Below, piece by piece: positions 8,322 through 16,994 of a stretch of DNA of 64,000 bases (positions within the stretch are counted from its first letter, which is position 1; the number at the start of each line of letters is the position of its first letter). Made by a program: the position numbers and the translations under genes. The stretch lies in NCBI GenBank assembly GCA_016790635.1, contig JAEUOR010000002.1, positions 186,001-250,000 of the forward strand. The letters run 5' to 3'. This stretch comes from Burkholderiales bacterium. GTDB lineage: Bacteria > Pseudomonadota > Gammaproteobacteria > Burkholderiales > JAEUOS01. The notes beneath the pieces are model-generated. The model was not told where the DNA came from, searched no databases, and was given only the letters and a program-made list of their open reading frames with translations.

Positions 8322-8972
8322 ATGGAATTCAAGGAGCAGTTGCCGCGGCGCGGCGTGACGCGCAAGGAAATGATGCGACGGGTCGCCCGCTTTTCGAAAC
8401 TCAAGGGATTCGATGGCGGACTGCCGGATTCGCGCATGCCCGGCTGCGAGCGCACCCTTTTCAACGTGATCGGATTCCAGCCGCCGAAAGGGGAGGGTGG
8501 CGGCATGCAGTCGCCGGTGGGCGCCGACGCGTCGCGCATGGCCGCGATCAAGATCTCCGAGGGTTTCAACCTGGGCTATTGCAAGGCTTTGCCAGGCAAG
8601 GGGCCGCTCCTGCACAACCATGACACCAACGAGACCTTCATCGCCATGACCGGCACCTGGCGTGCCAGCTGGGAAAACGAGAAGGGGCGGCTGGAGCATG
8701 TCGACCTCAAGCCGCTGGACCTGATTTCCTTCCCGGCCGGCGCCTCGCGACGTTTCATGAACATCACCAAGGGGCCAAAGAACCGCGAGTCCATCCTGAT
8801 GTTCGTCATCGGGGGTGATGCGCCGCGCGCGGAATTCACGCACGAGTCGATGCAGGCCTGCATCGACGCCGGCGTGGTCGATGCCGCGGCCAGGCCCGTC
8901 AAGCGCCCGGCGAAAAAGGCCGGAGCCAAGACCGCCACCAAGTCGGCTGCCAAGGCGAGGCGCGCGGCATGA
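8322..8972 (+). CDS. Cupin-domain protein with a lysine/alanine-rich tail, inside the liv operon
   Basis: 216 aa from ATG 8322, chosen because GGAG lies six bases upstream; in-frame ATGs at 8310 and 8316 are alternatives. The cupin core is visible: LLHNHDTNETFIAMTG (histidine pair and Glu) and DLISFPAGASRRFMNI. The last ~25 residues are histone-H1-like (PAKKAGAKTATKSAAKARR), which is odd for a metabolic cupin. It resembles the cupin at 30937-31485 in motif order (H-x-H, N-E-x-F, F/VPAG-x-x-R-x-F). It lies between livH- and livM-like genes with 46- and 40-bp gaps. Possible roles are ligand-linked enzyme or regulator; the function is unknown. Confidence 0.8.
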   Translation: MEFKEQLPRRGVTRKEMMRRVARFSKLKGFDGGLPDSRMPGCERTLFNVIGFQPPKGEGGGMQSPVGADASRMAAIKISEGFNLGYCKALPGKGPLLHNHDTNETFIAMTGTWRASWENEKGRLEHVDLKPLDLISFPAGASRRFMNITKGPKNRESILMFVIGGDAPRAEFTHESMQACIDAGVVDAAARPVKRPAKKAGAKTATKSAAKARRAA

Positions 8973-9012
8973 CCGTCTGCGTTACGCGATACGTGCTGAG
9001 GCTGGGGGCGGC

Positions 9013-9990
9013 ATGAGCGGCGGGCACGGCAAGTTCACGGCCGGCGCGATCGCCGTGCTGGTGCTGGGCATCATCCTCATGCTCTGGGCCAAGAACGAGT
9101 ATGTGTTCTTCGCCTCCTACGTGGTCCTGCAGTTCGTGGTGCTGGCCACCGCGTGGAACATCCTGGGCGGCTACGCGGGCTATGTCAACTTCGGCACGGC
9201 CGCGTTTTTCGCGCTTGGCGGCTATACGGCGGTGTTCGCCATCAAGTCCATGGGCGCGCCCCTGCTGGTGCAGATCGCGCTGGCTGCGGCAGTGTGCGGC
9301 CTCCTCGGGCTGATCATCGGCCTCCTGTCGCTGCGCCTGCGTGGCATCTTCTTCTCGATTGCCACGGTCGCGATGACGATCATCATCGAGACCTGCATCA
9401 CCAATTCGGAATACCTGGGCGGCGCCAAGGGCATCCAGCTGACGCGTCCGCCGCCGACTGCGCCATTCACCAGCTACATCGAGTTCCTGTTCTTCGTCAT
9501 GCTGTGCATGGCCGTGATCGCGGTGGCGATCGCGCGCTATGTCGAGAACTCCTGGATCGGACGCGGCCTGCGTGCCATTCGCGACAACGAGGAAGCCGCC
9601 GAATCGGTCGGCGTGCCCACGCTGAAGCTGAAGCTCATCGCCACCGTGATCTCCGGCGCACTGATGGGCGCAGCCGGCGCGCCGATGCCCATGTACCTGA
9701 ACTTCATCGAGCCGGTCAGCGCGTTCTCGCTCAATTACTCGGTCTCGGCGCTGGCCATGCCGATCATCGGCGGCACTTCATCCTGGATCGGACCGGTCAT
9801 CGGCGCGCTGCTGCTCGCCTCGGTGCAGCAGGCGGTGACGGTGACGATCTCCTCGGAACTCAACGTGCTCATCATCGGCGTGCTGCTGGTGTTCTTCGTC
9901 GTCGCTGCACCGGACGGCATCCTGGGGCTGGTGCGCAAATTCCGCGCCGGCCGCGGCGGCGATGCGACGCAGGGGAAGCCCGCGCCATGA
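9013..9990 (+). CDS. Branched-chain amino acid type ABC permease (LivM-like)
   Basis: 325 aa, multi-pass membrane protein. ATG 9013 follows a purine-rich GGGGGCGGC. The conserved loop GRGLRAIRDNEEAAESVGV marks the LivM family and provides the coupling helix for the ATPases. Its stop codon overlaps the start of the LivG-like gene (ATGA), so translation of the two is coupled. Confidence 0.88.
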   Translation: MSGGHGKFTAGAIAVLVLGIILMLWAKNEYVFFASYVVLQFVVLATAWNILGGYAGYVNFGTAAFFALGGYTAVFAIKSMGAPLLVQIALAAAVCGLLGLIIGLLSLRLRGIFFSIATVAMTIIIETCITNSEYLGGAKGIQLTRPPPTAPFTSYIEFLFFVMLCMAVIAVAIARYVENSWIGRGLRAIRDNEEAAESVGVPTLKLKLIATVISGALMGAAGAPMPMYLNFIEPVSAFSLNYSVSALAMPIIGGTSSWIGPVIGALLLASVQQAVTVTISSELNVLIIGVLLVFFVVAAPDGILGLVRKFRAGRGGDATQGKPAP

Positions 9991-10715
9991 GCCAGCCCTT
10001 GCTCAAGGTCGAGGACGTCTCCAAGCATTTCGGCGGCTTCACGGCGCTCTCGCACGTGAGCGTCGAGGTGACGCAGGGTGAGCGCCTGGGCCTGATCGGT
10101 CCCAACGGCTCCGGCAAGACCACCCTTATCAACTGCATCTCGGGCATGCTCAAGAACGACGGCGGGGCTGTCGTCTTCAAGGGCGAGAACCTGAATGGCC
10201 TGGCGCCGCACCAGCGCACACGGCGCGGCATCGCGCGCTCGTTCCAGGTTCCGCGCCCCTTCCACAGCATGACGCCGGTGGAAAACCTCGCCATCCCGCT
10301 GGAATACGTGACCCACCGCGGCAAGTCGGGCCGCGCCGACATCCGCGGCGAGGCCGAGTCCATCCTCGCCGAGATGGGCCTGGGCGCCAAGATGAATGTG
10401 CCCTGTGCGGGGCTTTCCCAGGTGGAGTTGCGCAAGCTTGAACTTGCGCGCGCGATGGCGGCGCGCCCGTCGCTCCTGATCTCGGACGAAGCGATGGCGG
10501 GACTGTCCAACGCGGAATGTGACGAGGTCCTCGCCATTCTCTTCAGCCTGTCGAAGACCGGCATCACCATCATCATGATCGAGCACATCATGCACGCGAT
10601 CATGCGCTTTTCCGAACGCGTCATCTGCCTGGACGCCGGCAAGCTCATCGCCGAAGGCGCGCCGACCGACGTGGTCAAGAATCCCGAAGTGCAGAGGGCC
10701 TACCTTGGCGCTTGA
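9987..10715 (+). CDS. ABC transporter ATP-binding protein (LivG-like)
   Basis: 242 aa. Walker A is GPNGSGKTT near residue 40, the signature region is GLSQVELRKLELARAMA (lacking the canonical LSGGQ, as is common in LivG proteins), and the Walker B region reads LLISDEAMAGLS. The AP-loop ending PTDVVKNPEVQRAYLG is typical of LivG. In Walker B the usual L-D-E is S-D-E, and the D-loop is AGLSNAE. It overlaps both neighbours. Confidence 0.9.
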   Translation: MSQPLLKVEDVSKHFGGFTALSHVSVEVTQGERLGLIGPNGSGKTTLINCISGMLKNDGGAVVFKGENLNGLAPHQRTRRGIARSFQVPRPFHSMTPVENLAIPLEYVTHRGKSGRADIRGEAESILAEMGLGAKMNVPCAGLSQVELRKLELARAMAARPSLLISDEAMAGLSNAECDEVLAILFSLSKTGITIIMIEHIMHAIMRFSERVICLDAGKLIAEGAPTDVVKNPEVQRAYLGA

Positions 10716-11436
10716 ACTCAAAGTCGAAAAGGTTTCCGCCGCCTACGGCGCGGTGCGTGCGCTCGAGGGCGTGTCGATTTCGGTCGCCGAGGGCGAGGTC
10801 GTGGCGCTGCTCGGCACCAACGGCAACGGCAAGAGCACCCTGATGAAGTGCCTGACGGGCCTGGTGCGCCCCAGTGCCGGAACGATCAAGTTGAGTCTCG
10901 ATGGCCAGACCATCGACCTGGTGGGCCGTGGTCCGCAGGACATCGTCGATCTGGGCGTGGCCATGGTGTCGGAGGGGCGGCGCCTGTTCCCGCGCCTGAC
11001 CGTCGAAGAAAACCTCATGCTGGGTGCCTATCGCCCGGCGGCGCGCGCCGCCATCGCCAAGAACCTCGACTTCTGTTTCGAGACCTTCCCGGTCCTGAAG
11101 GAAAGGCGCAAGCAGCTGGCCGGCAGCATGTCGGGCGGGCAGCAGCAAATGGTGGCCATTGCGCGCGCGCTGATGTCGGCGCCGCGCCTGCTTCTGGTCG
11201 ATGAGCCCTCGGTGGGGCTGTCGCCGCTCCTGGTCTCGCAGACCATCGAGAAGATCGGCGAACTCAATCGCAAGCACGGCATGACGGTCCTGATGGCCGA
11301 GCAGAACTTCCACCAGACCATCAAGATCGCGCACCGTGGCTACGTGCTGGTGCACGGCGAGATCGCCTTCGAGAGCCGCGACGTGGCCGAGCTCGAGAAC
11401 AACGACCTGGTGAAAAACCTCTACCTGGGCGCCTGA
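10705..11436 (+). CDS. ABC transporter ATP-binding protein (LivF-like)
   Basis: 243 aa from TTG 10705, inside the end of the LivG-like gene; MALELKVEKV matches the usual N-terminus. Walker A is GTNGNGKST, the signature MSGGQQQMVAIARALM and Walker B LLLVDEPSVGL. It is the second ATPase of the importer and the last gene of the plus-strand operon. The next gene is convergent, 39 bp away. Confidence 0.9.
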   Translation: MALELKVEKVSAAYGAVRALEGVSISVAEGEVVALLGTNGNGKSTLMKCLTGLVRPSAGTIKLSLDGQTIDLVGRGPQDIVDLGVAMVSEGRRLFPRLTVEENLMLGAYRPAARAAIAKNLDFCFETFPVLKERRKQLAGSMSGGQQQMVAIARALMSAPRLLLVDEPSVGLSPLLVSQTIEKIGELNRKHGMTVLMAEQNFHQTIKIAHRGYVLVHGEIAFESRDVAELENNDLVKNLYLGA

Positions 11437-11475
11437 GACAGGCGCGACGCCGCGACCAAGCCCGCGCGGCGCGGC

Positions 11476-12582
11476 CTATGCGGCGAGCTTGCCCTCGCGT
11501 GCGATCGCGGCATTGACCAGCGGCATGACCTTCTCCGCCAGGAGTTCCATCGAGCGTTTGCCGAGCGCGGGGTCGACCCAGTCCGTGCCGCAGTAGAGCA
11601 GGGTGCCGAAGTCGCCGATCTCGGCGCGAAAGGCGAGGATCTGCTCGGCGACCTCTTCCGGTGTTCCGGCGATGACCAGGCGATCGACCACGCGATCCAG
11701 GGTGACCGAACTTTCCGGCGCGTCCTTGGATTCCTTGAACAGGTTGGTGCGGCCGGCCTTGATGAGCTTGTGCAACAGCTGCTTGTAATAGAAGCGGTAG
11801 GGACTGTGCTCGCCCTTGCCGTAGGACTGTGCGACCTTGCCGTCCTCGGCCACGAAGATGGTCTTGGCGACACGCCAGTTGGCCGGGTCGGCCGGGCGGC
11901 CGCCTTCGGCGCAGCCGGCCACGTACTTGCCCCAGTGCGACTTGACCCACTGCGGCAAGAGGAAGTTGGCCGAGATCGGTTCCCATCCGCGCGCGGCGGC
12001 CGCGGTGACGCCGGCCGAGAAGGGCTCGACCGCGGTGATCACGATCGGCGGATGCGGGCGCTGGAATGTCTTCAGGATCGAGCCTTGGCCGATCTCGGGA
12101 ATAAGGGTGCGCCGGGTCGAAACGTTCCAGAACTTGCCGGTGATGTCATAGGGCGCCTCGCCGGTCCAGATAGCGATCATCTGGTTGATGCACTCGAGGA
12201 ACATGGCCTTGCGGTCGCGGTCGAGGTTCTCGAAGGCTTCCATATCGGAAGGCAGGCCGCCCGGGCTGATGCCGACGATGAGCCGCCCCTCGAGCATGTT
12301 GTCGAGCATCGCCACATTGGCGGCGAACGCGGCCGGGTGGCCGTTGGGCAGGTTGAGCGTGCCGGTGCCCAGCTTCACGCGCGAGGTCGCGTGCACCAGG
12401 CTGGACAGGAACATGAGGCACGATGGGATGGTCTCTGCCAGGTCGGTGGTGTGCTCGCCGACGTAGGCCTCGGAGAAGCCCAGCCGGTCGGTCATGATGA
12501 TCGCCTCGCGATCCTCCTTCAAGGTCTCGACGTAGTTGCGCCCCGGGGGGTGCAGCGGCATGGTGAAGAATCCGAGCTTCAT
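11476..12582 (-). CDS. LLM-class flavin-dependent oxidoreductase (luciferase-like monooxygenase)
   Basis: 368 aa beginning MKLGFFTMPLHPP, the standard first strand of bacterial luciferase-like enzymes. Later motifs include LGTGTLNLPNGHP, a long insertion typical of limonene/alkanal monooxygenase-like members, and a C-terminal helix rich in charged residues. It would use reduced FMN supplied by a separate reductase. A GGAGAG ribosome site precedes the ATG, and an AT-rich promoter-like stretch lies 57 bases upstream. The substrate is unknown. Confidence 0.87.
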   Translation of the reverse strand: MKLGFFTMPLHPPGRNYVETLKEDREAIIMTDRLGFSEAYVGEHTTDLAETIPSCLMFLSSLVHATSRVKLGTGTLNLPNGHPAAFAANVAMLDNMLEGRLIVGISPGGLPSDMEAFENLDRDRKAMFLECINQMIAIWTGEAPYDITGKFWNVSTRRTLIPEIGQGSILKTFQRPHPPIVITAVEPFSAGVTAAAARGWEPISANFLLPQWVKSHWGKYVAGCAEGGRPADPANWRVAKTIFVAEDGKVAQSYGKGEHSPYRFYYKQLLHKLIKAGRTNLFKESKDAPESSVTLDRVVDRLVIAGTPEEVAEQILAFRAEIGDFGTLLYCGTDWVDPALGKRSMELLAEKVMPLVNAAIAREGKLAA

Positions 12583-12624
12583 GGTCGCTCTCCGTGGGGG
12601 GCGGCGCCGGGCGCGCCGCCTTAA

Positions 12625-12644
12625 TTATCGATCTATAAATTATA
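12625..12644 (-). promoter_or_regulatory. AT-rich promoter core with overlapping near-palindrome upstream of the LLM gene
   Basis: On the minus strand a perfect -10 TATAAT (12639-12644) is followed by TTATAGATCGATAA (12625-12638), an imperfect inverted repeat with 12 of 14 bases symmetric, placed at the expected transcription start. A -35-like TTGCGC lies 19 bp upstream of the -10, a loose spacing. This AT-rich patch is conspicuous in otherwise GC-rich DNA and could be an operator overlapping the start site. Confidence 0.5.
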
Positions 12645-12677
12645 CAGCGCCCGCCGCTGCGCGGCGCAAGCGCCGTT

Positions 12678-13013
12678 TCAAGTCGCGTCGGGGCCCTTGG
12701 GCTTGCGAAAGCGCTGCCAGGTTGCGAGCAGACGCTTGTTCACGTAGATGGTGCCGAAAAAGCCGGCGCCAACCACCACGGCGGCCAGCACCATCGAGGC
12801 CTGCGAGCCGTTGCGGCTCGCGCCCCACAGTGCCAGAAGGCCCAGCACGGGCAGGATGAGCTGCCAGTACTCGACCGGGTTGACGTTCATCTCGACCTCG
12901 GCCCGGCAATGCGGGCAAAACATCGCGCGGCGATTGCCTTCATTGGCCAGCCGCGTGGAGATGATGGTCTTGGTGGAGATCGGGAGTCCGCAGTGCGGGC
13001 AGTTCCAGAGCAT
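12678..13013 (-). CDS. Small zinc-ribbon, two-helix membrane protein
   Basis: 111 aa. It starts with NCPHCGLP and has a second FCPHCRAEVE, making a four-cysteine zinc ribbon of about 40 residues. Two hydrophobic segments follow (roughly 50-65 and 73-90) and a basic tail. I do not recognise a named family. It lies 15 bp downstream of the dioxygenase gene on the same strand and may be cotranscribed. Good coding character and two regularly spaced CPHC motifs support it as real. Confidence 0.7.
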   Translation of the reverse strand: MLWNCPHCGLPISTKTIISTRLANEGNRRAMFCPHCRAEVEMNVNPVEYWQLILPVLGLLALWGASRNGSQASMVLAAVVVGAGFFGTIYVNKRLLATWQRFRKPKGPDAT

Positions 13014-13028
13014 GGGACGGGGGCCTGT

Positions 13029-13916
13029 TCAGACGGGCTTGTCGCCGGCGATGGTGACGCGATTGCCGCTGCGCGTGTGCGGCCAGTAATCCCACATGGC
13101 GCGGTGTTGCGCGCAGCGGTTGTCCCAGAAGGCGATCGAATTGGCGCGCCAGCGGAATCGGCACTGGAAGATCGGATTCTCGATGTGAGAGTAAAGGTAG
13201 CGCAGGATGCCGTCGCTCTCGTCGAGCGGGATGCCGTCGATGTGCCGTGTGAAGCCTCGATTGACATAGAGCGCCTTGCGTCCGGTCACCGGATGGGTGC
13301 GCACGACCGGATGGTGGGCGCGCGGGTAAGCATCCTTGTCGGCGACGCCGTAGTTGGCATAGGTGCCGCGGTAGACGTGCTCGCCGTCGTGCAGCGCGGT
13401 GAGCCCGTCGAGGTAGGCCTTCATGCGGTCCGACAGCGCGTCGTAGGCCGCGTACATGCTGGCGAAGAGGGTGTCGCCCCCTTTGGGCGGGCAGACGCGG
13501 ATGTAGAGGATCGACCCCATCGGCGGTTCCGGGTCGCAGCTCACGTCGGTGTGCCAGCCTTCGCCGTTGGCGCGCGGCGAGTCGCGGTCGGCATGGATCT
13601 TCATGAGTCCCGGCAGCCCCGGCTCGTGCGGCGCGGCGGGATGCACGTGCAGGTCGCCGAAGCGTCGCCCGAAATCCATGTGCTGTGCCTGGCTGAGTTC
13701 CTGGTCGCGAAAGAAGATCACCAGGTTCTCCGCCAGGGCGCGCTGCACCTCGTCGAACTGCGCGTCCGGAAGCGGTTTGGCCAGGTCAATGCCGCTGATC
13801 TCGGCGCCGATGATGGGCGTGAGCTTGTCCACGACGATGGTCTGGTAGGGCGCGCTTTCGTCAGCGGTGTGGCGGTAGCGCGGCCCCTTGTTGCCCTTGA
13901 GTTGCGAGGAATCCAT
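13029..13916 (-). CDS. TauD/TfdA-family Fe(II)/2-oxoglutarate dioxygenase
   Basis: 295 aa. The facial triad is visible: WHTDVS gives His122 and Asp124, and RCAQHRA gives His271, with the 2-oxoglutarate arginine in the R-S-G-N-R segment just after. LENLVIFFRDQ-like and FGDLHVHP motifs are typical of the family. Members oxidise taurine, sulfonates, phenoxyacetates or similar carboxylates. It lies between the Bug receptor gene and the zinc-ribbon gene on the same strand, suggesting import followed by oxidation. Confidence 0.87.
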   Translation of the reverse strand: MDSSQLKGNKGPRYRHTADESAPYQTIVVDKLTPIIGAEISGIDLAKPLPDAQFDEVQRALAENLVIFFRDQELSQAQHMDFGRRFGDLHVHPAAPHEPGLPGLMKIHADRDSPRANGEGWHTDVSCDPEPPMGSILYIRVCPPKGGDTLFASMYAAYDALSDRMKAYLDGLTALHDGEHVYRGTYANYGVADKDAYPRAHHPVVRTHPVTGRKALYVNRGFTRHIDGIPLDESDGILRYLYSHIENPIFQCRFRWRANSIAFWDNRCAQHRAMWDYWPHTRSGNRVTIAGDKPV

Positions 13917-13939
13917 CGCGTGCGTTCCGGTTGCGTTGA

Positions 13940-14914
13940 TCAGTCGAGCTTGATGTTGGCCGCGCGGATGATCTTTCCCCAGCGGTCGATCTCGCTACGC
14001 GTGAAGGCGCCGAACTCCTCCGGCGTGCTGGTGACCGGGCGGCCACCGAGGCCTTCGAAGCGGGTCAGCACCTGCGGGTCGTTGCAGGCGGCGACGATGT
14101 CGCGGTTGATGCGCACGATCAGGTCGCGCGGCGTTCCCTTGGGGGCGTAGAACCCGGTCCAGGTCGTGATCTGGAAATCCGGCAGCCCGGCCTCGGGGCT
14201 GCTCGGGACCTGGGGAAGCCTCGTGTCGCGCTGCGGCGTGGAGATCGCCAGCCCGCGCATCTTGCCGCCATCGATTTGCAGGCGACCGTTGGTCGTGTCG
14301 ATGGTCATGAAGGTCAGGCGCCCGGAAAGGAGGTCGGGAAAGGCCTGCGGGTTGCTCTTGTAGCCGATGTGCACGGCGTCGACTCCTGCCAGTTGCCGGT
14401 AGAGTTCCGAGGCGACGCGCGCCGGCAGCGAACCCGCGCCGAAGTTGTGGCGCCCGGGTTCGGCTTTGAGCAGCGCGGTCAGGTCGGCGAGCGTCTTGAG
14501 CCGCGAGTCGGTCGGCACCAGCACCACGAAGGGCAGGCGGCCGAACTGCGACACCGGCTCGAAGTCGTTGAGCGGGTGGTAGGGCAGCTTGTCGTACAGC
14601 CAAGGGTTGACCGCATGGGTCATGGCCGAAGTGAGAAAGAGCGTCAGGCCGTCGGGTCGGGCACGCGCCACGAACTCCGCTGCCGGCAGGCCGTTGCCGC
14701 CGCCGCGGTTGTCTATGGTCGCCGCCTGGCCCCACATCTGCGAGAGCTTCTCGGCGATCACGCGCCCGGTGATGTCGGTCGCGGCGCCGGCCGGGAAGGG
14801 CACGACGATGTTGACCCGTCCCGCAGGCCAGGCCTGCGCGCGTGTTCGCAGCGGCAGGGCGGCCATGCCCGCGCCCGCGGCCATTGCAGTCATGATGCGA
14901 CGACGATCAAGCAT
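13940..14914 (-). CDS. Bug-family TTT solute receptor
   Basis: 324 aa. The N-terminus has R-R-R-I-M-T and a short hydrophobic stretch ending near TRAQA, a probable export signal. The mature protein starts with WPAGRVNIVVPFPAGAATD, the hallmark of Bug receptors, followed by DNRGGGNGLPAAEFV and a GTPRDLIVRINRD C-terminal motif. No TctA/TctB membrane genes occur in the window, so it must use a permease encoded elsewhere or act as a sensor. It is probably the first gene of a minus-strand unit with the dioxygenase. Confidence 0.87.
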   Translation of the reverse strand: MLDRRRIMTAMAAGAGMAALPLRTRAQAWPAGRVNIVVPFPAGAATDITGRVIAEKLSQMWGQAATIDNRGGGNGLPAAEFVARARPDGLTLFLTSAMTHAVNPWLYDKLPYHPLNDFEPVSQFGRLPFVVLVPTDSRLKTLADLTALLKAEPGRHNFGAGSLPARVASELYRQLAGVDAVHIGYKSNPQAFPDLLSGRLTFMTIDTTNGRLQIDGGKMRGLAISTPQRDTRLPQVPSSPEAGLPDFQITTWTGFYAPKGTPRDLIVRINRDIVAACNDPQVLTRFEGLGGRPVTSTPEEFGAFTRSEIDRWGKIIRAANIKLD

Positions 14915-15120
14915 GATGGGTGTTCACCTTCCCTGGTGTCGCGACGGGCGGAATGCTTGCTTCGAGCCTGCAATCGTACAACAGGGCGGCTTGGCCATGC
15001 CGGGGCAAACATGCCTCTGGCGCGCGCCTCCCCTGCGCCGGAGGCGGCGCGACCATGGGAGCAAAGCAGGGGATCAGGTGCCGGGCGTGACTCCACAAAC
15101 CTTGTCCATTCTCCGGAAAT

Positions 15121-15140
15121 CCTGCGGCCTTCCTGCGGCA
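15121..15140. repeat. Pair of 9-bp direct repeats, one helical turn apart
   Basis: TCCTGCGGC occurs at 15121-15129 and 15132-15140. The copies start 11 bp apart, so they lie on the same DNA face, as tandem regulator sites often do. The sequence is short and GC-rich, so chance is possible. Confidence 0.4.
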
Positions 15141-15169
15141 TCGCAACAATCGTCGTCGGCGATAGATGC

Positions 15170-15189
15170 CATCGGTCGCGACCGATGGA
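15170..15189. promoter_or_regulatory. Perfect 20-bp palindrome, candidate operator
   Basis: CCATCGGTCGCGACCGATGG is its own exact reverse complement. It sits about 105 bases before the GMC dehydrogenase start, in the divergent gap. Uninterrupted palindromes of this size are typical of sites for dimeric GntR, TetR or MarR regulators; no such gene is adjacent. Confidence 0.55.
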
Positions 15190-15293
15190 CGTCCGCGGCG
15201 GGCGATCCCAGACTGCTGCCTTTCGGACTGCGTCGCCATCCAATCCCGATCAACCGTGATCGCGCATTTTCCTGCAAGCCCCGCTGATCCCGC

Positions 15294-16964
15294 ATGAACA
15301 CCGATGTTGCGATCATCGGTGCCGGACCGGCGGGGTGCGTGCTGGCCAACCGCCTGTCCGCCTCCGGGCGCGAAAGGGTCTTGCTCATTGAGGCCGGCAG
15401 CGACACGCCGCCGGGCGACGAGCCCCCCGAAGTGCGTGACCTGTTTGGGCCGTCCGCCTCTGGCGACCCGCGCTTCCTGTGGAACGAGCTCAAGGTGCGC
15501 TGGCGCCCGGGAACACCCGAGAAACGCTACGAGCAGGGCCGCGTCATGGGCGGCGGTTCGTCGATCAACGCGATGTGGGCGCTGCGCGGCATGCCGGGCG
15601 ACTACGATGGCTGGGAGGCGGCCGGCGCCAAGGGCTGGAGCTGGTCTGCGGTCAAGCCCTGGTTCATGAAGCTCGAGCGCGACGAGATCGCCCATCCGGA
15701 CCACGGCACGGACGGGCCGTTTCCCCTGAAGCGCCTGCCGCGCGAGGCGTGGCCGCCGTTCGCGCGCGCCTATGCCGCGGCGATCGAGCGCGCCGGCTTT
15801 CCCTACGTGCACGACCTCAATACCGACTTTGCCGACGGCTTCGGTCCGGTGCCCCTCAACGCCACGGCCGCCGCCCGGGTCTCGGCGCCGATGGCGTACC
15901 TGGGCGCCGAGGTGCGTCGCCGCGCCAACCTCTCCATCCGCTGCGGCGTGCGCGGCGCGCGCGTGCTGCTCGACGGGCAGTGCGTCAGGGGTGTCGAGGT
16001 CATCGCCAACGGCCGGCACGAGGCCATCGCCGCCAGCCGCGTGTTCCTCTGCGCCGGGGCGTTCCAGTCGCCCGCCATCCTGATGCGCTCCGGCATCGGC
16101 CCGGCGGCGGACCTCCAGTCCCTGGGCATCGCCCCCGCCCGCGACCTCCCCGGCGTCGGCGCCAATCTGCACGACCATCCGTACATCTACATCGGCATGC
16201 ACCTGAAGCGCGCGGCCAAGCAGTCGCTCGCGCTGCGCAGCTGGGTTTCGGGCTGCTTTCGCTACAGCTCCCGGCTGCCTGACTGCCCGCCGACCGACAT
16301 GATGGTCACCATGCTCAACAAGACCATGTGGCATCCGCTGGGGCAGCGCATCGGCGCTTCCGGCGTGTCGCTGTACAAGTCGTTCTCGCGCGGGCGCGTG
16401 CGCCTCGCCTCTCCCGACCCGCTGGCGATGCCGGCGATCGACTTCAACCAGCTCGAGGACGCGCGTGACATCCGCCGCATGGTCCTGGGACTGCGTCTGG
16501 TCTACCGGCTGCTCGCCGACCCGGGCGTGGCGGCGCTGCGCAACGAAGTCTTCGCCGCCACCTTCTCCGAGGAAGTGCGCGAGATGATGCGCCCCACAGT
16601 GAAGAGCTGGCTCAAGGCGGTGGCCGCGACGATCCTGCTCGATGGTCCCGCGCCGCTACGCCGCGGCCTGATCGATCGCTTCATCACCCAGGGCTTCGAT
16701 CTCGGCGCCGTGATCGACGACGACGACCGTCTCGCCGAGCACATTCGCGCCAACGCGGTCGGCATGTTCCACCCTGTCGGCACCTGCCGCATGGGCGCTG
16801 GCGACGACCGCATGGCCGTGGTCGATGCTGCCTGCCGCGTACACGGCATCGACGGCCTGTCGGTGGTCGATGCCTCGGTCATGCCTGCGATCCCGCGCGG
16901 CAACACCCACTTTCCGACCCTGATGATTGCCGAAAAGATCGGCGCCCTCGAGTCCGCGCGCTGA
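15294..16964 (+). CDS. GMC-family FAD-dependent oxidoreductase (choline/alcohol dehydrogenase-like)
   Basis: 556 aa. The FAD motif is IIGAGPAGCVLANRLS at residues 6-21, followed by a second GMC signature GRVMGGGSSINAMW. The catalytic region has HPVGTCRMG (His493) and GNTHFPT, where His539 takes the position often held by Asn, giving a His/His pair as in glucose oxidase. The protein probably oxidises an alcohol and passes electrons to a membrane acceptor. It is followed after 30 bp by a TRAP transporter, suggesting that the TRAP substrate or its product is oxidised here. Confidence 0.88.
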   Translation: MNTDVAIIGAGPAGCVLANRLSASGRERVLLIEAGSDTPPGDEPPEVRDLFGPSASGDPRFLWNELKVRWRPGTPEKRYEQGRVMGGGSSINAMWALRGMPGDYDGWEAAGAKGWSWSAVKPWFMKLERDEIAHPDHGTDGPFPLKRLPREAWPPFARAYAAAIERAGFPYVHDLNTDFADGFGPVPLNATAAARVSAPMAYLGAEVRRRANLSIRCGVRGARVLLDGQCVRGVEVIANGRHEAIAASRVFLCAGAFQSPAILMRSGIGPAADLQSLGIAPARDLPGVGANLHDHPYIYIGMHLKRAAKQSLALRSWVSGCFRYSSRLPDCPPTDMMVTMLNKTMWHPLGQRIGASGVSLYKSFSRGRVRLASPDPLAMPAIDFNQLEDARDIRRMVLGLRLVYRLLADPGVAALRNEVFAATFSEEVREMMRPTVKSWLKAVAATILLDGPAPLRRGLIDRFITQGFDLGAVIDDDDRLAEHIRANAVGMFHPVGTCRMGAGDDRMAVVDAACRVHGIDGLSVVDASVMPAIPRGNTHFPTLMIAEKIGALESAR

Positions 16965-16994
16965 TTTCACCCCGTTCAACCAAAGGAGACGACC

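Larger units (their letters stand above)
14915..15293. other. Divergent intergenic region with regulatory-looking repeats
   Basis: This 379-bp gap separates the minus-strand Bug gene from the plus-strand GMC dehydrogenase. I see no convincing gene in it. It contains a perfect 20-bp palindrome and a pair of 9-bp direct repeats, both listed separately. A ribosome site (GGGAAGG) for the Bug gene lies at the left edge. The region probably holds two divergent promoters. Confidence 0.7.

Noticed and set aside
9153..10715. A longer LivG start reading through the livM gene
   Set aside because: The LivG family begins near MSQPLLKVEDV at 9987, where an ATGA overlap gives a natural start.
14907..16334. 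A 475-codon minus-strand frame covering the intergenic gap and GMC start
   Set aside because: It lies opposite a confident FAD enzyme, and the part in the gap shows no ribosome site or domain.
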